This document shows, piece by piece, positions 8,837-17,819 of a stretch of DNA of 37,861 bases. The notes under the pieces were generated by a model. The model saw nothing but the letters and a program-made list of their open reading frames with translations, searched no databases and had not been told where the DNA came from. The stretch comes from CAWVWD01 sp045106825. GTDB lineage: Bacteria; Bacteroidota; Bacteroidia; Chitinophagales; Saprospiraceae. A program made the translations under genes and the position numbers. The stretch lies in assembly GCA_045106825.1 (NCBI GenBank), contig JBGCFH010000437.1:1-37861 (forward strand), written 5' to 3'. Each line of letters starts with the position of its first letter. Within the stretch, counting starts at the first letter, position 1.

Positions 8837-9793
8837 ATGGCAAATATGAGATATTTATTCCTTTCAGCGTTTTTATTAGTTAGCTTTTGTGCTTTCGCAC
8901 AACAACCTGTTCAGTACAGTTTATATATGTTAAATCAGTATAATTTCAATTCTGCTTATGCTGGTTTAGACGAGTCCGTTAGTGCAACAGGCGTTTTTCG
9001 ACAACAATGGTTAGGATTGGAAGGAAGTCCACAAACGCAAGATTTTAATGTTCATATGCCACTTTATTTTATAAAAGGTGCATTTGGTTTGGGAATCGAG
9101 AATGACGCTTTGGGTGCAGAACGCAATTTAAAAATCACAGCAGCTTACAATTATCAGCAAGAATTAGGAAATGGATTCATTTCCGCTGGTATTCGAGGTG
9201 GAATGCTTCAAAAAACTTTAGATGGAACTGTTTTAGTGCCACGAGATCAAGATCAAACAGACAATTATATACCGATTGGAATAGAAACCAGTATGGCTCC
9301 GATTTTGGATGCTGGCGTTTATTATAAAGGCGAATCGATGCAAATTGGACTTTCTGCAAACAATTTACTTCAAAATTCAGTAGATTTTGCCTTAGATGAA
9401 CCGACCAGTATTGACTTTTTAAGAAATTATTTCTTTACCTTTGCGTACAATTTCGACGTAGGTACAAAATTTAACATTTCGCCTTCATTATTAGTAAAGT
9501 CTGATATACAAGAAATTCAAACGGATTTTTCGGCAATTGTCGAATATAATGACAATATAATGTTAGGAGCATCGTTTAGAGGTTATAATTCAAATACAAT
9601 TGATGCAGTCGTAATAATGGCAGGTATGAAAGTAACATCAAACGTGACTGTTGCTTATGCTTATGATTTACCAATTTCAGGTTTAAGTGCCACTAATACA
9701 GGATCGCATGAGATTATGTTGAATTATAATTTAAATAAAATCTTTGGAGCAGGAGTGCCACCAAAGGTTATTTATAATCCTCGATTTTTGTAA
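8837..9793 (+). CDS. porP: PorP/SprF family type IX secretion outer-membrane protein
   Basis: PorP/SprF-like proteins are outer-membrane beta-barrels of the type IX secretion system and often precede gldK/porK. The 318-aa protein has a signal peptide cleaved after SFCAFAQ and then the family opening QPVQYSLYMLNQYNFNSAYAG with a following FRQQWLGLEGSPQTQ. The rest alternates short polar and hydrophobic strands, as in a barrel, and ends in aromatic RFL. A second ATG at 8846 (MRYLFLSAFLL) gives a cleaner signal peptide and may be the real start. It lies 230 bases upstream of gldK. The family has many paralogues, so orthology to PorP rather than SprF rests on position. Confidence 0.9.
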   Translation: MANMRYLFLSAFLLVSFCAFAQQPVQYSLYMLNQYNFNSAYAGLDESVSATGVFRQQWLGLEGSPQTQDFNVHMPLYFIKGAFGLGIENDALGAERNLKITAAYNYQQELGNGFISAGIRGGMLQKTLDGTVLVPRDQDQTDNYIPIGIETSMAPILDAGVYYKGESMQIGLSANNLLQNSVDFALDEPTSIDFLRNYFFTFAYNFDVGTKFNISPSLLVKSDIQEIQTDFSAIVEYNDNIMLGASFRGYNSNTIDAVVIMAGMKVTSNVTVAYAYDLPISGLSATNTGSHEIMLNYNLNKIFGAGVPPKVIYNPRFL

Positions 9794-9962
9794 GTTCTGA
9801 ACAAAAATTTCCAAAGACAAAGATTTTAGTCAGATAATATGAAATAATCTAAAGATGAATTGCGTTTGTTTTACGTCTATTATATTTAAGAGTATTAAAA
9901 GACAAAGTTAACATTATAATAAATTCTGTATAGCGCAGTTTCATTTTTAAAAAGACTATCCT

Positions 9963-9970
9963 TACATTTG
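9963..9970 (+). promoter_or_regulatory. putative -7 box of gldK
   Basis: TACATTTG matches TAnnTTTG. It predicts a transcript starting at about 9977, which falls at the GTG (9976) of the longest frame and leaves a 47-base leader before the ATG at 10024. This supports the shorter gldK start. Confidence 0.45.
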
Positions 9971-10023
9971 TTGCTGTGGATAAGCATTTCAAAAATTATC
10001 TGACGAAAACTCGGGTACCAGTT

Positions 10024-11274
10024 ATGAAAAATATTTCAAGATTATTAGTAGCCCTGATTGGCATCACAATTTTAGCATCTTGTGCTCAACGTGACAACGG
10101 GCAATTAGTTGGTGTATTAGACCGACCAGCTTGGAACGGTATTAATCCTTACGGAATGGTGTATATTCCATCGGGAACATTGCATATCGGACCAAGTGAT
10201 CAAGACGTAAATCACACATTAGTTCAACGTCCTCGTTCTATTTCAATACAAGGTTTCTACATGGATGATACCGAGATTACAAATAACGAATATCGTCAAT
10301 TTGTATATTGGGTGCGTGATTCAATCGCATTAACATACATGGGTTACTTCTTAGAAGATGAAGATGGTAATGAATTTGTTGATTGGGAAATGAAAGAAGA
10401 GTTAGATTGGGCAAGTGAAGATTTAGATGAGATGTATCTATCTGAATCAGAGCGTTTTGACAATCGTAAAGAGTTAAATACTCGTTCATGGGAAATGGAG
10501 TATCAATGGTATGATTGGCAGGGAGCTGCACATGATCATTATAACTCTAACCGTACTAAGTTCATCAAAAAAGATAAAGTAAAAGTATATCCAGATACGT
10601 TAGTTTGGGTTCGTGACTTTACTTACTCTTATAATGAACCGATGACCCGTAATTATTTCTGGCATCCAGCATTTGATGATTATCCTGTAGTTGGTGTAAC
10701 TTGGCCACAAGCACAAGCCTTCTGTTATTGGAGAACAAAATTATGGAATACCTATCGTGCAGCAGCAGGAGAAGTAAATACGGAAGATTTCCGTTTACCA
10801 ACAGAACATGAGTGGGAATACGCTGCAAGAGGTGGACACGCACATGCAATGTATCCTTGGGGTAACTATTATGTAAGAAATGCTAAAGGTTGTATCTTAG
10901 CGAACTTCAAACCAGGTCGTGGTAACTATCCTGAAGATGGTGGATTGTACACTGTGAAAACAGATGCTTACTTCCCGAATGATTATGGTTTATACAATAT
11001 GGCGGGTAATGTTGCAGAATGGACTTCATCAGCATTTTATGAAAATGCTTACTCATTCCAACATGATTTAAATCCAGATATTCGTTATGATGCAGAGAAA
11101 GAAGATCCTGAATCTTGGAAACGTAAAGTTATCCGTGGAGGATCTTGGAAAGATATTGCATACTATATTCAAACAGGTTCTCGTCATTGGGAGTATCAAG
11201 ATACTGCGAAATCTTATATTGGTTTCCGCTGTGCATTAACATTCTTAGGTCGTTCAATCAATGACTTTAAATAA
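10024..11274 (+). CDS. gldK: GldK, type IX secretion ring lipoprotein
   Basis: GldK (PorK) is an outer-membrane lipoprotein that forms the periplasmic ring of the type IX secretion system with GldN. The ATG at 10024 gives a lipoprotein signal with LASC (Cys20), so I prefer it over the GTG at 9976: 416 aa. The body is a formylglycine-generating-enzyme-like (FGE/SUMF1) fold: MVYIPSGTLHIG, DTEITNNEYRQFV, YPVVGVTWPQAQAFCYWR, RLPTEHEWEYAARGG, MAGNVAEWTSSA and the closing RGGSW...GFRCAL. GldK proteins are structural and not known to act as enzymes. First of the K-L-M-N series; a strong hairpin follows the stop. Confidence 0.95.
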   Translation: MKNISRLLVALIGITILASCAQRDNGQLVGVLDRPAWNGINPYGMVYIPSGTLHIGPSDQDVNHTLVQRPRSISIQGFYMDDTEITNNEYRQFVYWVRDSIALTYMGYFLEDEDGNEFVDWEMKEELDWASEDLDEMYLSESERFDNRKELNTRSWEMEYQWYDWQGAAHDHYNSNRTKFIKKDKVKVYPDTLVWVRDFTYSYNEPMTRNYFWHPAFDDYPVVGVTWPQAQAFCYWRTKLWNTYRAAAGEVNTEDFRLPTEHEWEYAARGGHAHAMYPWGNYYVRNAKGCILANFKPGRGNYPEDGGLYTVKTDAYFPNDYGLYNMAGNVAEWTSSAFYENAYSFQHDLNPDIRYDAEKEDPESWKRKVIRGGSWKDIAYYIQTGSRHWEYQDTAKSYIGFRCALTFLGRSINDFK

Positions 11275-11671
11275 AATAATCACTTTAGATAAATAGTAAA
11301 AATGCTAACGGCTTGATATATACTATATCAACCGTTAGCATTTAGTTATTTATATATCAGCTTATTACATATTAATTTAATTTACAAGTGTACGGTTTTA
11401 ATATATTTTTCAAAAAAAAAAATATTTTTTTTGAATAATGCTGTAACTTTTCTAAAAATTCGTATTATTGAGTTGTATAAAGGAATTACTTATAATCAAG
11501 TAACTATATTCTTCAAAGAATTGACGTTTTAAAATTCAAAATCATAATTAAAAAATTCTGAAAGAGTAATGTAGATATAAGAAATGTTAGTAATTATCTT
11601 TATGTATTTTAAGTAAAAACAAATTAATAAATTAAAGAATTAGTTAATTCTAACCTACTAAAAAAGTAACA
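11275..11671. other. gldK-gldL spacer
   Basis: This 397-base AT-rich spacer contains a strong hairpin (11301-11342), an A-run/T-run palindrome near 11407-11433 and a weak TATCTTTA box at 11595-11602. No ORF of interest is seen. Confidence 0.55.
11301..11342 (+). terminator. strong hairpin after gldK
   Basis: AATGCTAACGG (11301-11311) pairs exactly with CCGTTAGCATT (11332-11342), and TTGATATA with TATATCAA. One C is bulged and the loop is TAC. The following TTTAGTTATTT is a poor T-tract, so it may be a terminator, attenuator or mRNA-end stabiliser. Confidence 0.7.
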
Positions 11672-12397
11672 ATGGGATTCTTACATTCGAAATGGTTCAA
11701 GTACCTTAAAAACTTGGTAATCGGTGTCGGTGCTGCAGTAGTATTAGTTGGAGCACTTTACAAAATTTTAAGTTGGGAAGGAGCCAACGAAATGTTAATG
11801 GTCGGTCTATTAACAGAAGCAGGTTTATTTTTGATGTTAGGTCTTTTAGGACCTGAGAAAGATTATTACTGGGAAAAATTATATCCTGGATTAGATAATC
11901 ACAGCTCTCAAATGACACCTATCGCTTACGAATCATCAGCTGTACCTGCAGGAGAGATTAACTTTAACTCTGAAAAGATGGAAGGTCAATTAGGTGGAAT
12001 GTTAGATCACTTAGAAGTAATGGCTGGTAGTTTATCTTCTCTGAAAGCGTTACAAGAAGCTGATTTTTCAGGAGCAAGCGATCAAATCAACAAATTAGGT
12101 AAATTTTACTCTAATTTGAATGAAGCAATGGCAAATGTTAATGACTCAGTTGAAGATACTCGTATCTACAAAGAGCAATTAGCAGCATTAAATGAGAATA
12201 TGGCAGCGACTAATTCTCAAATGAAAACGATGACAACGTTTTATAATTCTTTAACAGAGTCAACTAAAAACTTATCTGAATCTATCGAAGATACTCGTCA
12301 GTATAAGCAACAGTTAACTGCTTTGAATAAGAACTTAGGAGCATTGAACTCTGTCTATGGAAATATCTTATCTGCAATGAATCCAGGTAGAAGATAG
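11672..12397 (+). CDS. gldL: GldL, inner-membrane motor stator protein
   Basis: GldL is the inner-membrane pentamer that, with GldM, uses the proton gradient to drive type IX secretion and gliding. Two closely spaced N-terminal membrane helices are visible (about 14-33 and 38-60). They carry Lys31 in GALYKILSWEG and Glu49 in GLLTEAGLF, matching the charged pair (Lys27, Glu49) of Flavobacterium johnsoniae GldL. The helices are followed by FxxxLGPEKDYYWEKLYPGL and a cytoplasmic coiled coil with a repeated unit, SVEDTRIYKEQLAALNEN and SIEDTRQYKQQLTALNKN. 241 aa. ATG start at 11672. It is followed by gldM after 157 bases. Confidence 0.96.
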   Translation: MGFLHSKWFKYLKNLVIGVGAAVVLVGALYKILSWEGANEMLMVGLLTEAGLFLMLGLLGPEKDYYWEKLYPGLDNHSSQMTPIAYESSAVPAGEINFNSEKMEGQLGGMLDHLEVMAGSLSSLKALQEADFSGASDQINKLGKFYSNLNEAMANVNDSVEDTRIYKEQLAALNENMAATNSQMKTMTTFYNSLTESTKNLSESIEDTRQYKQQLTALNKNLGALNSVYGNILSAMNPGRR

Positions 12398-12554
12398 TCA
12401 ATAGTTTGATTATTGATTATTCAAACCGAATAATCGCTAAAACAAGAAATTTATTTAATTAACAAATTGCCAACTTAAATCTTACATTGTTGTCAATCTT
12501 TATAGCAAAGATTAGGGCATTCAAAATAAGATTTAACAAAAAACTTAGAGAATT

Positions 12555-14120
12555 ATGTCAATTCCAAAGGAACCTCGGCAGTTGATGATTAACCTCATGT
12601 ATCTTGTACTTACAGCGATGTTAGCATTAAACGTTTCAGCTGAGATTATTAATGCGTTTTTCGTCGTAGATAAAGGTATCAAAAAGAGTAATGATATCGT
12701 AGGTACAGCTAATGAGGCTATCATTGGTAGTATTGCCAGGCAAGTAAAAGCTTATCCAGAATATAAAGCATATGAAGAAAAAGCTGGACAAGCACACGAC
12801 ATTGCAAAAGAATTTTATAATTATGTGCAAGGTATTCGTGATGAAATTATAGAAGCAGCAGGAGGTATAGATCCTGAAACAGATAAGCCTAAAGACAAAA
12901 AGAATAAAGATGTAACAACTCGTATTCTTGTTGATGGTCCAGAAGGTAAAGGTAACGGTAAAGGTTATGAGTTAGAGAAAAAAATTGTTGAAACTCGTGA
13001 GAAGTTCGTTGCTTTATTGGGCGATTTAGTAGGTAAAGATGGTATTACTCAAAAAGAAGTTGATGGAATTATCGATGGTTTAGCACTTAGCTTAGACGAC
13101 AGTTATAAGAAAAGTGATAAAGAAGATTGGACACACTACAACTTTGGTCATATGCCTGTAGCCGCTGTTTTACCAATGTTTAGTAAGTTTCAAAATGATG
13201 CAAAAACATCTGAAACTGCTTTATTGAATTATTTTGCTGAAAAAGCAAAAGGTACAAAGATTACGTTTGATAGCTTTGAACCAGTTGTTTCGGCAAGAAA
13301 AGGATATATCATTAAAGGTGAAAAGTATGAAGCGGAAGTTTTCTTATCTGCTTCAAGCAAGCAAAATTCTGGGAATACAAGAATTACAGCTGGAGGACAA
13401 TCTTTATCTGTAAAAGATGGAAAAGGTTTATATACAGTTACGACTTCATCTACAGGTACAAAGAAATATAATGTTAGTATTTCTGTAACGAATCCTCTTA
13501 CAAAAAAGACAGAAACTTTCAAGAAAGAATTTGAATACGAAGTTGGGGAACGTTCTGTAACAGTTTCGGCTGATAAGATGAATGTATTCTATATTGGTGT
13601 AGATAATCCAGTTTCTGTTGTAGCAGCTGGTATTTCAAGTAATGACTTGAAAGTAAATGCAAGTGGTGTTTCTTTAAACAGAACAGGAAAAGGAAAATAT
13701 ACTGCGAAAGGGACTCGTCCAGGAAACGCAACTATTACGGTTTCTGGTGGTGGATTAAAATCTACTCAATTTAAGTTCCGTGTAAAACGTATTCCAGATC
13801 CGATTGCACGTTTGGGTAATAAAAACTCAAGTGCTTTAGGTACAGGTGAATTCAAAGCACAAGGTGGTGTTGCGGCTTGGTTAGATAACTTTGACTTCGA
13901 AGCGAAATGTAAAGTTGAAGGATTTGTTATGACTCGTGTTGCAAAACGTACAGACCCTGTTGATGCACCGAATAGAGGTGCAAGATTCTCAGGACAAGCA
14001 GAGCGTTTGAAAAACATGGCATCTCCAGGTGATATTTATTATTTTGAAAATATTAGAGCAAGATGCCCAGGTGATGCAGCTGCTCGTAAGATTAATTCTT
14101 TAGTATTCAAAATTAAGTAA
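12555..14120 (+). CDS. gldM: GldM, motor rotor/periplasmic shaft
   Basis: GldM forms a dimer with one inner-membrane helix inside the GldL pentamer and a long periplasmic arm of Ig-like domains that contacts the GldK/GldN ring. The single helix is near the N-terminus (about 11-36, LMYLVLTAMLALNVSAEIIN), preceded by the characteristic SIPKEPRQLMINL. The periplasmic part of the 521-aa protein has beta-rich repeats (for example VSARKGYIIKGEKYEAEVFL and GERSVTVSADKMNVFYIGVDNP). The terminal domain includes LGTGEFKAQGGVAAWLDNFDF, typical of the D4 tip. A terminator-like hairpin lies 34 bases after the stop. Confidence 0.96.
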   Translation: MSIPKEPRQLMINLMYLVLTAMLALNVSAEIINAFFVVDKGIKKSNDIVGTANEAIIGSIARQVKAYPEYKAYEEKAGQAHDIAKEFYNYVQGIRDEIIEAAGGIDPETDKPKDKKNKDVTTRILVDGPEGKGNGKGYELEKKIVETREKFVALLGDLVGKDGITQKEVDGIIDGLALSLDDSYKKSDKEDWTHYNFGHMPVAAVLPMFSKFQNDAKTSETALLNYFAEKAKGTKITFDSFEPVVSARKGYIIKGEKYEAEVFLSASSKQNSGNTRITAGGQSLSVKDGKGLYTVTTSSTGTKKYNVSISVTNPLTKKTETFKKEFEYEVGERSVTVSADKMNVFYIGVDNPVSVVAAGISSNDLKVNASGVSLNRTGKGKYTAKGTRPGNATITVSGGGLKSTQFKFRVKRIPDPIARLGNKNSSALGTGEFKAQGGVAAWLDNFDFEAKCKVEGFVMTRVAKRTDPVDAPNRGARFSGQAERLKNMASPGDIYYFENIRARCPGDAAARKINSLVFKIK

Positions 14121-14154
14121 TTATAATTATTTGAATATTTTTAGATAAAAAATG

Positions 14155-14190
14155 AGGGTATGACTTAAAAGTCATGCCCTTATTTTATTT
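14155..14190 (+). terminator. terminator after gldM
   Basis: AGGGTATGACT pairs with AGTCATGCCCT (one G-T pair) around a TTAA-type loop, followed by TATTTTATTTT. This is a good intrinsic terminator located between gldM and gldN. Confidence 0.7.
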
Positions 14191-14299
14191 TGGAAGGTTC
14201 GATGAATCCTTGAATTTTTCAAAGGATTAATTAAAAATGAATGAAGAATTAAACAATAAAACAATTATCAAAGTAGTTCTATAACCTGTTAGTTTTTAT

Positions 14300-14307
14300 T
14301 AACTTTG
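14300..14307 (+). promoter_or_regulatory. putative -7 box of gldN
   Basis: TAACTTTG matches TAnnTTTG exactly and lies 118 bases before the gldN ATG and after the gldM terminator. No good -33 TTG is seen. The 305-base gldM-gldN gap (14121-14425) otherwise shows no gene. Confidence 0.45.
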
Positions 14308-14425
14308 TGAATTATAATGGTTGAAAAACCAATAATTATTGAATAACATTTTTTGAAAGCGATAGAAATAGACCACCAAATTTAAAATCAAATGGAAAGG
14401 TCTAAATCACTAAATTTTTAATGTA

Positions 14426-15298
14426 ATGAAGGTCAGTCTAAAAATTCTTAGTTTGTGCTTTTTAGCCCTATTTTGTGTAACAGCGGCTTTTGCACAACCT
14501 ACTCCAGAGCCAGTTGTTACGGAATCAAGTAATCCAGATGAAAATAAACCTTTGGATGGAGTTTATGAACGTACAATTATTAAAGAAACACCTCCTTTAA
14601 AATACGATCACATTCGTGAAGCTGATGTATTTTGGGAAAAAAGAATTTGGCGTGTATTAGATGTTCGTGAAAAAATGAACAAGCCATTTGTATATCCGGA
14701 AGCTCCTTTTATTAATCTTATTTTAAATGCAGCAACTTCTGAAAACCCTGAAATCACATTGTATAGTACAATTGATGATAAATTTTCAGAAGCGTTAGAT
14801 CCTAATGAAGCTTCTACAATTGGTGTATCAGTAGATACTATTATTACTTTCGATCCAGAAACATTTGAAGAGCAAATGAAAGTCGTTCGTAATGAATTAA
14901 ACTGGGAAGATATTAAGCGTTTTCGTATCAAAGAGGTTTGGTTTTTTGATGAAGAAACTTCAACTATGCAAGTACGTATTTTAGGTATTGCACCTTTACG
15001 TGAAGTATTTGATGAGCAAGGAAACTTCAAATATGAGCAGCCAATGTTTTGGGTATATTACCCAGAGTTAAGAGATGTTTTAGCAAGAAAAGAAGCATTC
15101 AATCCTTTAAATGATGCGGCTCGTATGAGTTGGGAAGATATCTTTGAAATGCGTTATTTTTCAAGCTACATTTATAAAGAATCTAACGTTTATGATCGTC
15201 GTATTCAAGATTATATGACAGGTGTAGATATTCTGTTAGAATCTGAAAAAATTAAAAATGAAATCTTTAGCTTTGAACATGATTTATGGTCATATTAA
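14426..15298 (+). CDS. gldN: GldN, periplasmic ring component
   Basis: GldN (PorN) is a periplasmic protein that joins GldK in the type IX secretion ring and contacts the GldM tip. 290 aa. A signal peptide is evident (hydrophobic 5-23, cleavage after TAAFAQ). Family features include DGVYERTIIKETPPLKYDHIREADVFWEKRIWR (first part of mature protein; listed in pieces by role: a proline-rich linker then DHIREADVFWEKRIWR), NWEDIKRFRIKEVWFFDE, RILGIAPLREVFDEQG and PMFWVYYPELRDVL. These are diagnostic of GldN. It stands behind a terminator and a putative promoter of its own and is followed by another terminator. Confidence 0.95.
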   Translation: MKVSLKILSLCFLALFCVTAAFAQPTPEPVVTESSNPDENKPLDGVYERTIIKETPPLKYDHIREADVFWEKRIWRVLDVREKMNKPFVYPEAPFINLILNAATSENPEITLYSTIDDKFSEALDPNEASTIGVSVDTIITFDPETFEEQMKVVRNELNWEDIKRFRIKEVWFFDEETSTMQVRILGIAPLREVFDEQGNFKYEQPMFWVYYPELRDVLARKEAFNPLNDAARMSWEDIFEMRYFSSYIYKESNVYDRRIQDYMTGVDILLESEKIKNEIFSFEHDLWSY

Positions 15299-15320
15299 TC
15301 AATGTTAAATATTTATAATG

Positions 15321-15357
15321 AAAATCCTGAATTAGTTTGCTGATTCAGGATTTTTTT
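15321..15357 (+). terminator. terminator after gldN
   Basis: AATCCTGAAT and ATTCAGGATT form the stem around a TAGTTTGCTG loop and are followed by a run of seven T. Typical intrinsic terminator. Confidence 0.8.
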
Positions 15358-15465
15358 ATGTTTAGTAGTGACCTTTTTATCTAAATTTCGTTTAATCAAT
15401 TTTATTTTGTTATAATTTTATTCAAAAAAAATTTAAAAATCTTAAAAATCTTAAAAATTTCAAAA

Positions 15466-16479
15466 ATGAAATTGATGAAAATCCTATGTTCAATCATTGT
15501 AATGATAGTAATTTTAACTTCATGTGTATCAACGAAAAAGTACAGAATATTAGAACAAGAGCATACTTTGCTAAGAAAAAAACTTACAGAATCTAAATTA
15601 GAAAATGAAAAAACACTTAAAACAGCTAATCAGGAAAAAGTAGCATTCACGGAACAAATCCAAACAATAGAAATTGCAAAATCTGATTTAGAAAGAGAAG
15701 TATCGACGCTTAAAAAAGAAAAGGAAAACTTAGAAACTCGTATTAATACTTTGATTTACGATCAAGCGAATCAATCGACTACGATGGCAGCAGAATTTAA
15801 GCGATTAAATGAAGAGTTGACGAAGAAAGAACAAGAGTTAATGGCGAAAGAAGAGGCGGTTGAAAAAGCTCAAAGCGAATTAGAAAAGGCACAAAAAGCG
15901 TTAGCCGTTAAAGAAAAATTGAATACTGAACTGGCAACGTCACTTGAAGAAAGAGAAAAAAGAGTCAATGAATTAGAAGCCGCAATTCAATCACAAGATG
16001 CAAAATCTAAAGCATTAAAAGATAGATTAGCTAATGCTCTTTTGGGATTTAATGAATCCGATTTAACGGTCGAGCAACGAAATGGAAAAGTCTATATTTC
16101 GTTGAGTCAGGATTTGTTATTTGCTTCTGGAAGTGCTACGATTAATACGAATGGAAAATCTGCGTTGGCAAAGTTAGCTGAAGTCATGAAGAAAAACCCG
16201 GATATTGATATTACTATCGAAGGACATACGGATAATGTTCCGTTTCGAGGTCGAGGAGATATTAAGGATAATTGGGATTTGAGTGTTTTACGTTCTACTG
16301 CTATTGTTCGAGAATTGATAAAAAATGATGTTGCTCCGAAACAGATTTTAGCATCTGGTCGAGGCGAACATTTTCCGATTACTGATAATGCGACAAAAGA
16401 AGGTCGTGCAAAAAACCGTCGTTCAGAGATTATTTTATCTCCAAAGTTAAATGAGTTATATGATATTATTAATCAGTAA
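15466..16479 (+). CDS. OmpA-domain lipoprotein with coiled coil
   Basis: A lipoprotein signal ends in ILTSC (Cys20). Residues of about 25-190 form a long charged coiled coil (many E/K heptads). The C-terminus (about 205-335) is an OmpA/MotB peptidoglycan-binding domain with DITIEGHTDNVPF, a NWDLSVLRSTAIVREL helix, ILASGRGEHFPI and NRRSEIILSP, the residues that hold diaminopimelate. 337 aa. It probably tethers the outer membrane to the cell wall. It is downstream of gldN but beyond a terminator. A part in type IX secretion is possible by location only. It lacks the TPR and WD40 parts of PorE. The 30 bases before the ATG hold three copies of an AAAAATCTT-like microrepeat. Confidence 0.9.
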   Translation: MKLMKILCSIIVMIVILTSCVSTKKYRILEQEHTLLRKKLTESKLENEKTLKTANQEKVAFTEQIQTIEIAKSDLEREVSTLKKEKENLETRINTLIYDQANQSTTMAAEFKRLNEELTKKEQELMAKEEAVEKAQSELEKAQKALAVKEKLNTELATSLEEREKRVNELEAAIQSQDAKSKALKDRLANALLGFNESDLTVEQRNGKVYISLSQDLLFASGSATINTNGKSALAKLAEVMKKNPDIDITIEGHTDNVPFRGRGDIKDNWDLSVLRSTAIVRELIKNDVAPKQILASGRGEHFPITDNATKEGRAKNRRSEIILSPKLNELYDIINQ

Positions 16480-16500
16480 ATAAAAATGATTCTCTGAAAA

Positions 16501-16656
16501 ATTTTGTGGTTTTCGACGAAAAGTATACAAAAATGAAATCTGTGACGATGGTATTGGATATTCGGTACTCCATTGATTTTCAATCAAATACCTGATACCG
16601 AATACCATTGTCGAAAAGTTTTTATTATTTTGAATTTTGATCGTTTCCACAAAACA
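16501..16656. repeat. foldback element, second family
   Basis: The outer arms ATTTTGTGG (16501-16509) and CCACAAAAC (16647-16655) are complementary. Inner arms with GATGGTATT at 16545 onward and AATACCATTGTCG near 16601-16613 also pair. The centre is TTGATTTTCAATCAA (16573-16587), itself a palindrome. The element is non-coding and could act as a transcript end for the OmpA-like gene. Confidence 0.6.
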
Positions 16657-16748
16657 ATTCAAAGAACCATAAAAAATTACTATTGAATTGTTGAATGAAT
16701 AATCAAATTACTTGATAAGTATCATTTATATATTCACTTAAAATTGTT

Positions 16749-16756
16749 TATCTTTG
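16749..16756 (+). promoter_or_regulatory. putative -7 box of SDR gene
   Basis: TATCTTTG matches TAnnTTTG exactly, 150 bases before the SDR ATG. The nearest TTG upstream (16712) is too distant to be a normal -33 box. Confidence 0.4.
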
Positions 16757-16906
16757 TTCATCTTCCTTTGAATTTTTCAAACTATCCTACCTTTTAAAAG
16801 TTACATTTATACTAATGTAATGTGGCAATACTATTGATTGATAAATTATTCATTGATAATTATGATTAACAATGTAACAGTTTAACAATCCTAAAATCAT
16901 AATAAT

Positions 16907-17764
16907 ATGAGTTCATTTAAAAGTAGAACAGTTTTAATTACTGGCGGTGCAAGCGGTTTGGGAAAATTAATGGCAAAAAAAGCCTTGGAACGCAAAGCTA
17001 AACGTGTAATTATTTGGGATATTAATGAGGAAATGCTTAACCAAACAACAGCAGAATTAGAAAGCCGTGGCTTCGAGGTACATCCTTATATTGTTAATGT
17101 TGCAGATAAAGAAGATATTGCTTGGGCTGCTCAAGATGTTTTAGCGAATATTGGTGAAGTTGATATTTTGTTTAATAATGCAGGAATTGTAGCAGGAAGT
17201 AAGCGTTTTGTTGAGCATACAGATGCTGATATAGAACGTACCATGAATATCAATACACTTGGTGTAATGCGTGTTGCGAATGCATTTTTACCAGCAATGA
17301 TTCAACAAGGTTTTGGTCATATTATTAATATTGCATCTGCCGCTGGTTTAGTAGCAAACCCGAATATGTCGGTTTATGCAGCCAGTAAATGGGCCGTAAT
17401 CGGTTGGTCAGAATCGCTTCGATTAGAAATGGAAAATGATACACCGAATGTAAAAGTCTTAACGGTTACGCCAAGTTATATTAATACAGGAATGTTTGAT
17501 GGCGTTACACCTCCTTTATTGACACCATTTTTAGAGCCAAAATCATTTGTGGAACGAGTGATGAAAGCAATTGAAGGAAACGAAGTAAATCTAAAAGCTC
17601 CGTTTATGGTCAATGCTGTTCCGTTATTAAAAGGAATCTTACCAACTCGTATGTTTGATTATATTGCAGGTGATGTTTTTGGTGTTTATAAATCTATGGA
17701 TTCGTTTAAAGGTAAAAAAACAAAGAAAAGATTGGATAATATTGAAGAATCAAAAGGAATTTAG
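16907..17764 (+). CDS. short-chain dehydrogenase/reductase
   Basis: Classical SDR, 285 aa, catalysing NAD(P)-dependent oxidation or reduction of an alcohol/carbonyl. The Rossmann motif TGGASGLG (12-19), Asp38 after the second strand (suggesting NAD preference), NNAG (90-93) and the catalytic set Ser144, Tyr157 and Lys161 (YAASK) are all present. The C-terminal extension after the core (about 235-285) resembles SDRs of the retinol-dehydrogenase/SDR16C kind that act on lipophilic substrates. Substrate unknown. Convergent with the DksA-like gene and sharing its terminator. Confidence 0.9.
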   Translation: MSSFKSRTVLITGGASGLGKLMAKKALERKAKRVIIWDINEEMLNQTTAELESRGFEVHPYIVNVADKEDIAWAAQDVLANIGEVDILFNNAGIVAGSKRFVEHTDADIERTMNINTLGVMRVANAFLPAMIQQGFGHIINIASAAGLVANPNMSVYAASKWAVIGWSESLRLEMENDTPNVKVLTVTPSYINTGMFDGVTPPLLTPFLEPKSFVERVMKAIEGNEVNLKAPFMVNAVPLLKGILPTRMFDYIAGDVFGVYKSMDSFKGKKTKKRLDNIEESKGI

Positions 17765-17771
17765 TACAAAC

Positions 17772-17800
17772 AAAAAAGCCTGTCATTGACAGGCTTTTTT
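17772..17800. terminator. bidirectional terminator
   Basis: AAAAAAGCCTGTC and GACAGGCTTTTTT form a perfect stem with an ATT loop, with T-runs on both strands. It serves the convergent SDR and DksA-like genes. Confidence 0.92.
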
Positions 17801-17819
17801 GTTGATAGATTTTTTAGAA

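Larger units (their letters stand above)
16480..16906. other. spacer after OmpA-like gene
   Basis: 427 bases with no gene. The first part is a 156-base foldback (16501-16656), and the rest is AT-rich with a good -7 box for the SDR gene at 16749. Confidence 0.6.

Noticed and set aside
9976..10023. GTG-initiated extension of gldK.
   Set aside because: It lies at the predicted transcript start, removes the lipoprotein signal from the N-terminus and does not resemble GldK; the ATG at 10024 fits.
15430..15465. AAAAATCTT microrepeats before the OmpA-like gene as a regulatory array.
   Set aside because: Simple AT-rich slippage repeats with no matching structure.
16456..16662. Minus-strand open frame of 68 aa after the OmpA-like gene.
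   Set aside because: It is made largely of the foldback element and lacks protein-like features.
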